Position numbers and translations under genes: made by a program
Source: Seiridium cupressi
Lineage: Eukaryota > Ascomycota > Sordariomycetes > Amphisphaeriales > Sporocadaceae
DNA: 64,000 nt
Assembly (NCBI GenBank): GCA_036674765.1
Contig: JARVKI010000031.1
Coordinates: forward strand, 360,761 to 424,760
Reading direction: 5' to 3'
Shown here: positions 20,628 through 32,701 of the stretch, piece by piece
How the letters are laid out: every line of letters begins with the position of its first letter
Numbering within the stretch: the stretch's first letter is position 1
Notes under the pieces: generated by a model
The model's database searches: none
The model's input: only the letters and a program-made list of their open reading frames with translations
What the model was told of the DNA's origin: nothing

Positions 20628-21402
20628 CTTGGGGGAAGTCGTAGGAGGTTTGTTGAGGCGATGAGACAGCAAGAAATTATGACGAGGGATGTTTGTTTCG
20701 GCGACCGTAACTCTGTGTATAGGTAGAGCAATTCTTCAGTGTTTCGAGGTTGAAGCTGTCATTGATTTCGAGGCTAAGATATTTCCTTAGCGCAAGGCTA
20801 GCAGCCTCCAAGCCATGCCCCCCAGGCCCCTGCAGGCGTGCGGAATGGAATGCGCTAGGCCGGCCCAAAAAACAGGGGTAGCTCTGGGTGAAACCAAAGC
20901 TCGCAAGCTGGCCACTTTGAACTTTTTGGAGCACGAGTTGGCCTGCTTAAATGAATATAGCAAAAAGCATATCAGCGCACAAGGGTGCAGAATAGCCGCC
21001 AGGTTGAAGTTTAATACATAATTCTCAACTATATCGCAAAAACATCTTGCTTCACGAGAGAAGATACCGATATATCCATCAATGGGCGAAGACCACTCTG
21101 GAAACCCACTCCCTGTACGTCGGTTGCATTGAGGTCGGCTTGTCTCGAAGGAAGCGTGTGTCTGATACCACACTATCCGGGATAATTGCAACTTACACCC
21201 TTGGCTTCCCCCAAGAGAGGCCAGCAACTCGCAAGCAGCACACGACCTGGTCCAGTTTGCACAGCGCACCTAGGTACTCAGGCCATTTGCGCCGATACAC
21301 CCAGACGATAATTTCCCTTGTCTCTTCTTTCGCCTCGTACCTTCCTTCCATTCTCCTTGGTCACATTTATTATCCCGTGTTTCTCGCTGCCACGTCTGGA
21401 AG
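20628..21402. other. divergent intergenic region
   Basis: This 775-bp region lies between the Tim13 and lectin starts. It is pyrimidine-rich just upstream of the lectin ATG (about 21305-21390), typical of fungal core promoters. No gene is seen. Confidence 0.45.
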
Positions 21403-22477
21403 ATGAGGTGGCTCACTTCACTGTCGGCCCTATGGCTGGCTGCGACGGCTAGGGGAGCCGTCAGCCACGACGACGATGGTAACGTTCGAAGCATTTCGGT
21501 CAGTCTCCCTACAATTCGCTGTCCGCGGGGGCTTCTGCTGACATGGACCAGCTGCGAACACATACGCTTCAACAACCGTACCTTGATTCAGATATGGCCA
21601 GTCGGTGGTATGATTTCGGAGGCGACGCAATTGTCCGGACAGACTCGTATGCTGACAGCACTTTCGGAGCCATTGGGGTGCCACAAGAGACTAACACAAA
21701 TACAGATACATCCGCTTAACTTCGGATCGCCCTTCGCAAAACGGCTGGCTATTCTCCCGCGTCCCCCTGACTGCCACGAACTGGGAGATCGAGGTCGAAT
21801 TCAAAATTCATGGAAAGAATCAGCTATATGGCGACGGCTTCGCCATGTGGCTTACGAAAGAGCGCGGGAAGCTCGGTCCAGTATTTGGGCATCAGGATAA
21901 CTTCGAGGGCCTGGGGCTTTTTGTCGATACCTACAAGAACAACCGCCCCGGCGTCGTCTTCCCTTATGTCATGGCCATGGTCGGCGACGGGAAGACGAGC
22001 TACAACAAGAACAATGACGGAAAGGATGCAGAATTTGCCGGTTGCTCTGCTCGTGGCATTCGCCATGCGACTGTACCAACCAAGCTCAGGTTGACCTACT
22101 TCCAGGACAAGTCGCTGAAGCTCGAGTTGCAGTACAAGAACGAGGATGAGTGGGCCCTCTGCTTCGAGACCAGCGAGCCCCCGGCGATTCCCTCGGTAAC
22201 CTATCTCGGATTCAGTGCCGAAACTGGCGAGCTGAGCGACAACCACGATATCATCTCGGTCAGGGCAAAGAACCTCTACACCCCTGGCGGCCAGTCTGGC
22301 AAGTCGTCACCAGGAGGCGGCGGCCGCAAGGGCAAGAACAAGCCCATTACCAACAAGAAGAGCGGTGGCTGGGGATGGTTTCTCTTCAAGTTCTTGGTCT
22401 TTGGCATGGTTGTGGCTGGTGGCTACGTCGGCTGGACTGCTTACCGCACCAGCAAGAGGAGGACTCACAGATTCTAA
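21403..22477 (+). CDS. L-type lectin, early secretory pathway cargo receptor
   Basis: Three exons (21403-21498, 21552-21646, 21706-22477) encode 320 residues. Residues 1-18 (MRWLTSLSALWLAATARG) form a signal peptide. The luminal L-type (legume-like) lectin domain shows SIRLTSDR-type and GWLFSRVPL strands, GDGFAMWLTKERG, FGHQDNFEGLGLFVDTY and VVFPYVMAMVGDG, with conserved carbohydrate/metal-site surroundings as in VIP36, ERGIC-53 and Emp46/47. Two cysteines (in GCSARG and ALCFET) can form the usual disulfide. After a Gly/Lys-rich stalk, a single membrane span lies at about 285-307. The short cytosolic tail ends KRRTHRF, basic and aromatic, reminiscent of the KRFY tail of VIP36. It is expected to cycle between ER and Golgi carrying glycoproteins. 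Confidence 0.93.
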
Positions 22478-24790
22478 AGGCCACACGAAAGGCATTGCCC
22501 AGGAGACTTTGACCGTGGTTTTCAGATGTGTCTCACAATAAAACCGGGGAGAAGTATCGTATATACCACCAGCATTGGCAGCAAGACTCTATTTGTACGT
22601 GATTTTGTGGAGCTTTACGGACTCGTTTTCTGTGTTGCTGAGCAGTTTGGGCGCAAGAAGGGACTGATATAATGGTTTCATACGACACAAGAAGCCATTG
22701 ATACGTTTAGCTTCCATGACATGTGTATCCTCCAAACTATTTGTCTTCAAGTTTCATTCATTTGACTCTCGAGTGATCCAGCTCTGATTCTAGGCTATTG
22801 AAAGCCATTCACTAGTCTACAAGTGCCGCCTAATCATCAAATTCGCTTTTCATGGCCGCATTAGAAACGTGAGTAACGTTTAAGTTTTGTCATTTATTCT
22901 TGTGTTAACAGTGAGACCCGGAAACATTTCAAGCTTCCTCGCCCAGAGACACCAGATTTCATTCCAGTATGCGCTTAAATCGCCAACGTCTCGAACTCTT
23001 GTTAGCAGCCAAACCTTGAGATGCCTCGCGATCAGGAAAGCTCCAGGACTAAGCGAACATGAATTGTCCAATGAAGAGCCTATGACGCACGAAACGCCGG
23101 CTAGCCAGCCGAGGACCCCACACTCCAGTGGCTATCGCGATCTGGCACAGAAACGAGGGTACAACTGCAGTATTTTCCCAAAAGAAGAGACGTCGGTCCG
23201 TTCATAGCAGCCACAGTCTAGGGGGCCTACGCCAAAATGGCTCGTGAGCTTGCAGGGCAACTTAAGTTCTAGCTGATCGGCACTTGATGCCAAGTAAGTA
23301 CATATCAAGCGTCCACCGAAACGTGGGCTTGGTCTGGTTATTAGCGACGACAAAGCAACCCCCCAAGGCGGCGTCAAGTAGTGGCAGACTGGCATATGGA
23401 AGGTGTTGGACTCCTGAATCCAAAAGCAGCCAATTGCATGTGTCTCGGACAGCCCTGTTAGTGGCAGGCCAATTCCACTTGGGGGCTGGATGCAGCAAGT
23501 GCAGCAATCAGAAGGATCCGCGGAGCAGAGCTTGTCAGTTTCATATGCTGCGCCTTCTTCTCTTGGAGAAACAACGCTGCTGGTCTCGGCCCCATTTGCG
23601 TCCCCAGCACGATCAGCAAGCGTCAGGTCGGTGTCTCGCGGGCTGGCGGTAGGTACGTTAGGTATTATTGTTGTAGCGTCCACAAGGCTCGGCGGGTTGC
23701 GCACAAGCAGTGGCAGGCCAGCTGAGGTTCTCCTTGACCCCGCGGCTCTCGCCCAGTGAGGTGCTCGCTCCATGCTCTGGTCTGTCGTGGCATCCTTGTC
23801 GTTCCCTTCCCAGCCCACGGCCAGCAGCTCCATCGTGCTCAGATCTTGGGTTGCGGTTACAACATGGAATGAAAACCCCACCTTGCGATCCGTCAGTCAA
23901 TTGTCCTTACCTTGTCTTTGTCCGCACTGAAGGTGACCTTGGGACCTCAATGCTCCAACATGCTTCGTGGCCTGGGTCCTTGAACTTCAATCTTGAACCA
24001 CCAGCTTTGGCGCCATTGAGACTCGTGGGCCACGGAACCTTATTCGAGCTTTACAGGTTTACATCTCCTCTCCTGCCTCCAGACCCTATTCTCCTCCTTA
24101 CCCAGCACAGCTCGCAATCGTATCATTGTTCAACAAGGCAGTCCTGCTCCATCAATACTAAGCTCTTCGAATCTGTCTTCAACCATTCGGAATCTCTATC
24201 GACGTCAGGCCCAGCTCGGCTTGCGCCAGTCTCTCTAGCTTCGCAACTGACATCAACCACCCCTCTTTGAGCTACGCCAATCGCTTGCGTTCATTCTTCT
24301 CTTGAGCAAAGAAAGAAGCGCCCTACTGGCAACCATCCGGCCAAACTACGTCTCCGCAATTGAAGCTGAAGCTCTTTGTACTATCGCTCTCTTTGAGCAT
24401 TCGGACACGATTGAGTCGCTACTCTCCTGGCAAGATTCGCACTCCTGGTGCAGCTAGTGTGGCCACGCGGAAGCATCTATCTGGCCTGTCTCACCTCTGC
24501 TTGTTGCAGATCTGGTCTTAACTGTCCGCCTCTATTTCGCCGTGACTGCCAGAAAGGGATTGTCCCAAGCTCGTAGCACCGAATGCGCCGTCTCTGAGCC
24601 TTGCATCGCTGCGTCCACCCCGGCTCCCCCAAAGCCAACGATCCGCCAAACCAGTCGACACTCTGACCAGTCCGAGAGTCCCTCCCGATCACCATAATTC
24701 AGTTTAGCGAGGTGTGCCGCAGTTGTACAATCGAACCAGTCGAAGAATCCCAAGGGTCCGGCCCCTTCATCTTCCCCCCAGCTATATCAT
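22478..24790. other. long intergenic / leader region upstream of the PKA gene
   Basis: This 2.3-kb region holds the lectin 3' flank and the promoter and probably a long leader of the kinase gene. From about 23900 to 24790 it is pyrimidine-rich. Open frames at 23132-23881 (minus) and 23710-24270 (plus) overlap each other and have no motifs. Confidence 0.45.
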
Positions 24791-26436
24791 ATGCCGAGCT
24801 TAGGCTTTCTTAAGAAGAAGCGGACGAGGGACGACAAGACTGACCCCTCCTCCAGCCAACCCGCCAGTCCAGTCACTCCGATCACTCCTACTATCTCACA
24901 TAATTTCGACAACCAACTCTCTCAAACCCCGACCCAGACCACGACCGGCAGTGCGGTCTCTCATACAAGGACCACTTCGTCCCAGAATCGACCGCCATCT
25001 CAGGAGGCACAAAAACCAGCTTCGGCCGGTGGAGGACAACCAATGAATGTCGTGCAGAGCCACCAACACCTACAACAACCCCCGTATGGAATTCAGCCTT
25101 CTCCCAGTCCGGGCCAGGTCGGGTCGCCACAGAACCTGCCGAGCATCAACAATCTCATAAATATGCCGCAGACTGATGGTATGGCGATAGTTCCCTAGAT
25201 TACTGTTATACTGTATTGACAACTGTGTAGGAGCAGGTGGTCCGGGTCACCATGGACAATCGCAAAATCAGCAGCAGCAACAGTTTGTCCCGCAATCGAC
25301 GGAACCAAGGGTGACCAAGGGCAAGTACTCCCTTGCTGATTTCGAGATCCAGCGGACACTGGGCACGGGGAGTTTTGGGCGTGTCCACCTGGTGCAGTCG
25401 AAGCATAACCAACGGTTTTACGCTGTCAAAGTGCTGAAGAAAGCACAAGTGGTGAAGATGAAGCAAGTCGAGCACACGAATGATGAGCGGCGCATGTTGG
25501 GTGAAGTCAAGCATCCCTTTCTCATAACTTTGTGGGGAACGTTTCAGGATGCTCGGAATCTGTACATGGTCATGGACTTCGTAGAGGGCGGAGAGCTGTT
25601 TTCCCTACTACGGAAATCAGGGGTAAGTTGACCCTCAATGTTTGCGTCGAGGCACGTGGATCTGATGGACGCTAGCGGTTCCCAAATCCGGTCGCAAAAT
25701 TTTATGCTGCAGAGGTGACTCTGGCCTTGGAGTACTTGCACGAGAAGAACATCATATACAGAGATCTCAAGCCAGAAAACTTACTGCTGGACCGGCACGG
25801 CCACCTCAAAATAACGGATTTTGGTTTTGCCAAGCGGGTTCCAGACAAGACATGGACGCTGTGCGGTACACCTGATTACCTAGCCCCTGAGGTTGTTAGC
25901 AACAAAGGCTATAATAAATCAGTCGATTGGTAAGTGGCCGGTGTTGAGAAAGCCCGAACCGTGCTGGCTAACTTTGTTCATAGGTGGTCACTAGGCATCT
26001 TGATCTATGAGATGCTGTGTGGGTACACTCCGTTCTGGGATAGCGGGTCGCCAATGAAGATATATGAGAACATCCTGAAGGGAAAAGTCAAGTATCCGCA
26101 ATATGTCCACCCAGACGCGCATAACCTTCTGGAGCGACTCATCACGCCAGATTTGACGAAAAGACTGGGAAATCTCTTCGGCGGACCGCAAGACGTCAAA
26201 AACCACCCTTGGTTCGCGGAAGTTACGTGGGACCGGCTATCAAGGAAAGATATTGACGCTCCGTATACGCCTCCAGTCAAAGCGGGTGCTGGTGATGCAA
26301 GCCAGTTTGACAGATACCCTGAAGAGACTGAGAAATACGGCCAAGACGGCCATGACGAGTGAGTTGAGCTCTATGGCTTCAAAGTTCCTTTTTACTGACA
26401 GGATCTAGATTTGGTCATCTGTTCGGGGACTTTTGA
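24791..26436 (+). CDS. pkaC: cAMP-dependent protein kinase catalytic subunit
   Basis: Five exons (24791-25178, 25231-25622, 25676-25929, 25984-26358, 26409-26436) encode 478 residues. A disordered Gln/Pro/Ser-rich N-terminus (start [15 protein letters not shown]) of about 170 residues precedes an AGC-type kinase domain. Visible elements are the glycine loop GTGSFGRV, the invariant Lys in YAVKVLKK, the catalytic loop [10 protein letters not shown], the DFG motif in ITDFGFAK and the activation loop [14 protein letters not shown] with its Thr phosphosite, then [12 protein letters not shown]. The 28-nt last exon supplies the hydrophobic motif FGDF at the extreme C-terminus, where PKA has FxxF. 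It phosphorylates targets when cAMP releases the regulatory subunit, and in fungi governs growth, sporulation and virulence-related development. Confidence 0.96.
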
Positions 26437-27204
26437 TTGGTCATGCTGTCATTGAGCTGTGATTGGGTTCATAAAGAGTTCTGATACGTGAGGAATGCTA
26501 AGAAAATCAGGGACTGTAGCATGGAAATTGGGATTAACGGGCTAGTAAAGGGGTTTTCGTAAGGGTTACATTATAGGCGAGTACGGTATCCAACGGAGTT
26601 ATCATGCGTCGAGGTCAGTGGTATACCAACGCCCACCAGGCTAGATTAGCTCGGGCTATGTTAGGATATTGAATAAAATCAGCAGCCACTGCCATCGAAG
26701 TTGATCGGTCACCGTGATCCTGAATTTGAAGTCTTTGAGGGCTGTTGGTTGTGACTCGCAGCAGAGTGCTGAACACTGCGCCGAGGCTGCAGTATTCATC
26801 CCATGGTCAGTGGGAAGATGGGCGGAAGAGGGCCAATTATGCATTCGTATGAAAACCCAACCATTATGCACGCTATATAATCACACTCGTTCCCCCCCCA
26901 CCTAACTAATGCTGACTTTGACAGGGGATAGCTCGAGCCCGCCTCTTCATTTTCGAACCGAGCTTTTCTGGATCCAGGAGAGTTGTGATTCTCGATCAAG
27001 TTAGAATCTTTTTCTTTTGGCGCTCCTGGAGACTTGCTACTACTGCACGAGACTTTTAGTTTCCAACGTGCTTCCTGCGGCTCTAAACACCTGCGTGTAG
27101 TTGAATCATGATGCTATGAAAGGTTGAACTTTGCGCCTTTTAACATTAATTGTCCCTTTTACTTGTACCTTCTCCTAGCTGTACCGCTCGAAACCGGCAG
27201 CGCA
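26437..27204. other. intergenic region between PKA and CorA-like genes
   Basis: This tandem spacer includes a run of C (about 26892-26899) followed by ctaactaatgctgac and a cag at 26922-26924. That looks like the 3' end of an intron, so a 5' UTR intron of the CorA-like gene is possible. No gene is supported. Confidence 0.4.
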
Positions 27205-29510
27205 ATGGATGATTACATGTTCCGCAGCTACGTGACGAGCTGCAAATACGTCCCAGAAAATACAAGCTATCTAGAGATTTTTAATTATACGGTATGCTTC
27301 TCCTTGCGCTTCGCTTTCCCATTGGCAGACAGATTAGTCGTCCTCTGCCGATTGAGGCAGTGCGAAATGGCTCCTCCCCGTCCTTCAGCGCGGCTCTTTT
27401 CAGCTGTGGTCGCTCACCGCCGCACGAGCGCATCGTCAGCTCTTGCGAGCCCCAAAGTGCCGACTTGAGCTAACTGGCCGGCAATTGACTAGGACCCGAC
27501 CTATAACTCAATTGAAGAGCATCCGCTCACGCCCGATGAGTTTGAGAACTTTCTCCATCGCCGGGTGAGTTTGCAACGGGCTTCGGCCTTGCTTTTAAGG
27601 CACTCTACGCCGCTTGGCCGCCTGATTCACGTGCCGGCCTGCCGAACGGGTGGTGGAGTTGGTGTGCCGGGCGGGGAAAGGGGCCTGGGACTGCTTCGGA
27701 GTCCCGGCCAAGGCATCGAATGAACGGCGAATTGCGCTCCTCGTGCCGATCCAGGTCTTTGCTAATGCTTGCCGACTATAGGGAGCCTTTGAGCCACAGA
27801 AATTGCCCGATGGCGTCAGGTTGAGAGAAGGCATTCGCCTGGTGTGAGCTGCAGTCCGCTCCCGGAGATGATGGCTATGCTGACATGAAAGAACAGTATC
27901 CAGAAGAATGCGAAGCAGAATGATACGTTCACACCAAACTATATCAGCCTTACGGCGGGCCAGTACGAGAGTATGGTCAGGACCTTGCGCTTACCCTTCC
28001 GCGCTATTGAGGGAACGAGTGTCGTAGGGCCGTTTTTCTGGGCGGCTTTCGATCAGGACTCTATGAATCCTCACTTGCGTAAGTCTCGGCCCTTTTTCTT
28101 TTTCTTTTCTTTTCTTTTCTTTTCTTTTCTATTCTTTTCTATTCTTTTCTATTCTTTTCTATTCTTTTCTATTCTTTTCTATTCTTTTCTATTCTTTTCT
28201 ATTCTTTTNNNNNNNNNNNNNNNNNNNNNNNNNNNNNNNNNNNNNNNNNNNNNNNNNNNNNNNNNNNNNNNNNNNNNNNNNNNNNNNNNNNNNNNNNNNN
28301 NNNNNNNNCTATTCTTTCTTCTCCCATAACTCTTGAGATCCCGGTCGTCGGCGCTGAGACGTGTGCAGAAATCATTTTCCGTAAATCAGATGTGCGCAAG
28401 AAGGGCAAGACTCGTGGCTGGGAAACCATGCTATCGCATTCGTTCAGAACTTCCGTCACCACTGGCTTTGTGAAGGGGACAGCGTCGTCGGACATCGCCA
28501 TGTCCCTGGACCACTTGCGCGCATGCGCGGCTCAGGTTGCGCATCCAATGTTGCTACCTGTCATCATCCTGTCGCATGACCTGTCCTCGAAGACGGACCA
28601 GAAGCAGCGGGACGCCAGGGACTGGCTTCGCCGCTTGGAGAACGCCGTCACCATGCGCAACGAGGTTGAAGAGAATGAAACCTACAGGGATCTGGACCTC
28701 GAGGTGCTCAATCGTGACTTGGTCGAGTGTCATAGTCAGGTCCTCTGGAAGAGGCCACAGGCGTACCGGAGTATCATTGATGAGATGAAGCTCGCCATGC
28801 AGAAGTTTTGGCAGTCATCGAGCCCTGCGAGCGCCCACCATGGCGACACTAAGGCCATCCACAAGAGTATGGAAAGTCGACTGGACTTCTACCGAATCAA
28901 GTTATTAGGAACGGAAAACTATGCACATACGACGCTGGAGAGGCTGAACATTCAAAGACAGGCGGTGAGTAAAGATCCCTTACAGTAAGACAGCCAATTT
29001 TGCCTTGGAAATACTAATTGCCGCCAGCTGTACAACATCATCGCCCAGAAAGAATCCAAGCTCAATCTCGAGATGGCGGCACAACAGCGCCGTCTCGCAC
29101 ATGCCTCCAAGCGTGACAGCACAGCCATGAAGACTCTCTCGCTCCTCGGTGCGCTATTCCTCCCTGGAACGTTCCTGGCATCTCTGTTTTCCATGACATT
29201 CTTTGACTTCAACGTCGACGGTAACTCGGGCACCGGCGACGGTACCGGGGCGCAGGTCTCGGAGTACCTGTGGGTGTATTTTGTGGTGACGATCCCGCTG
29301 ACACTGGCAATTGTCGGCTCGTGGTGGTTGCTGGACAAACGACGTGAGCGACAGTACGCGCGCGAGGACGAGGATATCGAGAAGGGCATCGAGAGGATGG
29401 AGACGGAGATCATGGCCATCATGCGCAAGAAGACCATGAATAAGGCTACCACATGGAACAGTGGGAACCCATCGAGTGTGCAGTTGAGCAAGAAGGAGAA
29501 GGACGGATAA
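27205..29510 (+). CDS. CorA-like two-span membrane protein without a GMN motif
   Basis: Six exons (27205-27291, 27493-27564, 27782-27843, 27897-28078, 28369-28964, 29028-29510) encode 493 residues. A large cytosolic helical domain is followed by a long helix (HTTLERLNIQRQALYNIIAQ) and two C-terminal membrane spans, LSLLGALFLPGTFLASLFS and YLWVYFVVTIPLTLAIVGSW. This is the CorA/ZntB-like fold. The first span ends in SMTFFDF where true CorA has GMN, the Mg2+ selectivity motif. This GMN-less form is common in filamentous fungi and its ion or function is not established. The acceptor at 28368 was chosen because it keeps phase and gives NPHLQIIFRKSDVRKK. The fourth intron contains a microsatellite and a sequence gap. 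Confidence 0.85.
28091..28208. repeat. TTTTC / TTTTCTATTC microsatellite
   Basis: A pentamer run of TTTTC gives way to at least eight copies of the decamer CTATTCTTTT, then to the gap. A last partial unit (ctattctttctt) follows the gap. It lies inside intron 4 of the CorA-like gene. Confidence 0.95.
28209..28308. other. assembly gap of 100 N
   Basis: Exactly 100 consecutive N, a conventional placeholder, interrupt the microsatellite. True length is unknown. Since it is intronic, the coding model is unaffected unless an exon is hidden. Confidence 0.95.
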
Positions 29511-30292
29511 CACTACGAGATGCGGAGTGGTATTGGAAGTGTTCAGAGCACTCGTGGAGGCCGAGATTAGGGAAGTCCCATCGAGCTTATGGGAAACTAA
29601 TGGCTGGCGAGGTGTCGCCAATTAAGGGGGTGTGCGTCTGTGGATTAATCTCATGATGCTACGACTATATGATACGATATCATGACTAGGAAAATGGAAT
29701 ATCATAGTATATAGTAATCAAGACAATACTTGATGCATCAAATCGAGCCACAAAAACTGGCAGAGGCTTTAATGCCATTGTTGTTATCATAGTTGTAACG
29801 ACCAGAAGCGAATTTCGTCATCGATGTATTCATTAAATGTTTTACATTGGCTTTCCCTGTATTCAAATCATTGTTTTGTTATTCAACTGATATTCCAAGG
29901 GTCCTGTAATACCACGGAGCAACGTCTCCTTGATCTATACGACGATTTGAATTTCTCAATTTCGATAAGCTGAAAGTCAAAGACCAACCTTCGGATTAAC
30001 GGTTCCAAGCTCGTTTCTTGCCGGGTTTTCGGGTCTCAGTTTCACTTGGTGAGAGTGAGCTATTGTGTTGTATTGAACTTACAACACAATTGCATAGCGA
30101 AACTTTCCCAGTCATCTTGAACAAGGCACCTAGATAGACCATAAATAATATCACTGTGAGCTAGAATGGATCAAAACGCCGCACTGTTCTCAAATCTGTC
30201 GCTATCTGCCCATGGTCAAAATGTTATAGCTACCCTCCAGCTCAGAAAGAATGTATTGTGGCTGTCTGAAAGTGCATTGCGTTAAATAGCCA
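29511..30292. other. convergent intergenic region
   Basis: This is the 3' flank of the CorA-like and alcohol-oxidase genes. It is AT-rich with ATATCAT-type repeats near 29670-29720. No gene is seen. Confidence 0.45.
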
Positions 30293-32701
30293 CTATTCCT
30301 TTAAGCTTGCGAGATCCTCCACGATACGGTTAGCAATATAGTCCGCAGTAGCCATAACCGTGATCATGGGGTTGACGCCACTGGCGCTCGGAAAGACGCT
30401 CGAGTCTGCGACATACAGATCCTCGGTGTCCCAGACCCTGCCGTTTGGGTCCACAACGCCATCAAGCTCGCTCCTGCTCATGCGACAAGTCCCCATCTGA
30501 TGAGCCGAGCCGAACGGAGTCAAGGGCGGCTTATTGCCCGCTTGGCCTAGCGAAGCAAGCCATGCCACGAAGTCAGGGTCATCGGTGTCATTGCCATTCG
30601 ACTTTGCAGATTTGCTTCGCACAAAAGGCCTCGAGCCTGGAAGCAGAGCGAATATCTCTTGTGCGCCCTCCAGGTAGCAGAGCCTCGCGAGCGCAATGAC
30701 CCCCGTCAGAGTGTGTGCACGGTCAAAGTCGGACGGGGTATAATCAATCCTGGGAGCTCCGGAGATGGGATCTGGATACACCCGCCCGGAGTCCCGATCT
30801 CGGGTCAGCGAGATGTAGCCATTCATGTTTCGGAACTTCAGGGCGTTCAGCTTGAAATCCAGCCCGCTATACCAGGGGAGATTCGCTATTGTCATATATG
30901 GCTGTTGTGACAATCAGAGGTTAGAATCGGTCCCAGACGAGGTGCATATGGGGAGAACGTGACGTACCAGCATATTAACGGTTTCGATTTTCACCCCATG
31001 CCCTCTCCCATCAAGATTCTCGAATTCGGAACAGAGACTTGTTATGCTGCTTCCTTCCCACGGTTGGATATCTTCTTCGAACCGTCCGAGTACGTAGTTG
31101 CAAGGGTGCAGGTGAAGATTTCTGCCAATTTGAGAATTCTGGTCACGTATCAGTAGTCATCCGCACCTATGATTGATCGATCTGACTGACCTTTAACCCG
31201 CTTCGCAGAAGCAGTAGGGGGCTTTGCAGGGCGCCAGCTGCCACTATTACTTTCTTCGCTCTTATACGGACACTTCTCTTCACGCGATCTGCTACTGGGA
31301 CGCTGAGATCCCCCCTCTCGCCCCTCGAAGTCCATGTTCCCACGATCCCAGTAGCCCGCCTGAGTCCTGTGGACTCATCGAATAGCACCTCAGAAACATC
31401 CAAACCCTCAATGAATTGTGCGCCGGATTTCGAGGCAGCTGGTAGCCAACTCACTGCGGGTCCTTTCTTGCCCGAAGATCCACAGCCGAAATGACACCAG
31501 CCGCAATAGTGATCATCGGCACCGGTATTCTGAGGACAAACCTTCGCTTTCCAGCCGAGCTTGCGGGATCCATCTATGATGACCTTGCCACCATGGTTGT
31601 GGCGGACGTATTTATCACTGACGCCCATGAAATCGCATACGCGATCTAGACATTCCTGATACTCGTCTGATTCGAAGTGCGGTAGTCCTCGATCAGCCCA
31701 TTCTTTCCTGACAAAATCCTGCGGCTCCAGTGAGACGCTCCAATTGACCGTGCCACCGCCACCCCAGCAGCTGCCCGCTAAGACGTTCGTGCAATTGTCA
31801 TCACTGGGGATGACGCCTGGGCCATCAAAGAGATACCGAGACCCGGACTCTTGATTCATTGGCAGCTGTGATGGCGGAAAGTAGTACCCCTTGTCGACCA
31901 CAAGGACCTGATGGCCGGCTTCTGCTAGTACTTTTGCACATACCGCACCACCGCATCCCGAGCCGACTATGGCGATGTCTGTCTCGATTGTTGCTGGCTC
32001 CTCGGCAAAGGGGAATTGCAGAAATTTGAAGTCGAAGCCGGATGCTGGCTTGTAACCAGACGGGTAGTCTGTGAATCCCAGCAACTGCTGATACAATGGA
32101 TCTGCCTGGCTGAACGAAGTCTGGGCAATCATTGAGAAAGCCCTCGCCAGTAATGGGAACGTTCTCAGCCATGACTTGGTCCAGGACTGGATAACTGCAT
32201 GCCTAATATGCAGCGGCTGGTCCTGAAGAGGAGTGCAGTAGCCGGTGAGGAAGAAGCTGCCAACTCTCGTCCTGGTCTGGCATTAGATTGAATGGACGAC
32301 TTTACAATTAAGGGCAGGGGAAAATCTGACGCGAGGAGATTCAATATACCACCAAGCTTTTTCCTGGCATCCTCCGGCACCGTCTCGAAAGTTCTCTTGA
32401 CATTGTCCACAAATCGTGGGCTGTCCGACTGTCTCGTTCTGAGATACTCCTTGAAGTTTTCCTGGTCCGGGGGTTCCGCCATAACAGTTTGGACGGTGTC
32501 GTACGCTTCATCGTACTGCTTCCGGGATATCATAAGCTGGTTCCGCTTGTCTGTGACATGAGCCTCAGCAACGATTGGCGGCAAGATAGTGTCTACAATG
32601 GCAAACAGAACCTCCCATTGTATGCTTGTGAAGTAACTCTCCGATATGATCGGAGGCAGAGGCACCGGAATAGGTGCTGCGGGTTGGGGTATTGTTGTCA
32701 T
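30293..32701 (-). CDS. long-chain fatty alcohol oxidase (GMC family)
   Basis: Four exons (32331-32701, 31191-32256, 30968-31138, 30293-30901) encode 738 residues, the usual length of this family. It should oxidise long-chain fatty alcohols to aldehydes with O2, producing H2O2 (EC 1.1.3.20). Visible are the FAO N-terminal helical region (QWEVLFAIVDTILPP), the FAD-binding motif DIAIVGSGCGGAVCAKVL at about 217-235, GGGGTVNWSVSL, a Cys-rich CGWCHFGCGSSGKK, IGRNLHLHP, and the C-terminal GSAHQMGTCRM and ADSSVFPSASGVNPM (GMC C-terminal motifs with the catalytic His and Asn). No PTS1 is present (ends LKE). The middle acceptor at 31139 was chosen to give KNSQIGRNLHLHP. In fungi it feeds alkane or wax-alcohol degradation. 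Confidence 0.92.

Noticed and set aside
23132..23881. 249-residue minus-strand frame upstream of the PKA gene
   Set aside because: No domain, no convincing start, and it overlaps another equally long frame on the opposite strand (23710-24270); most likely chance in the long PKA leader.
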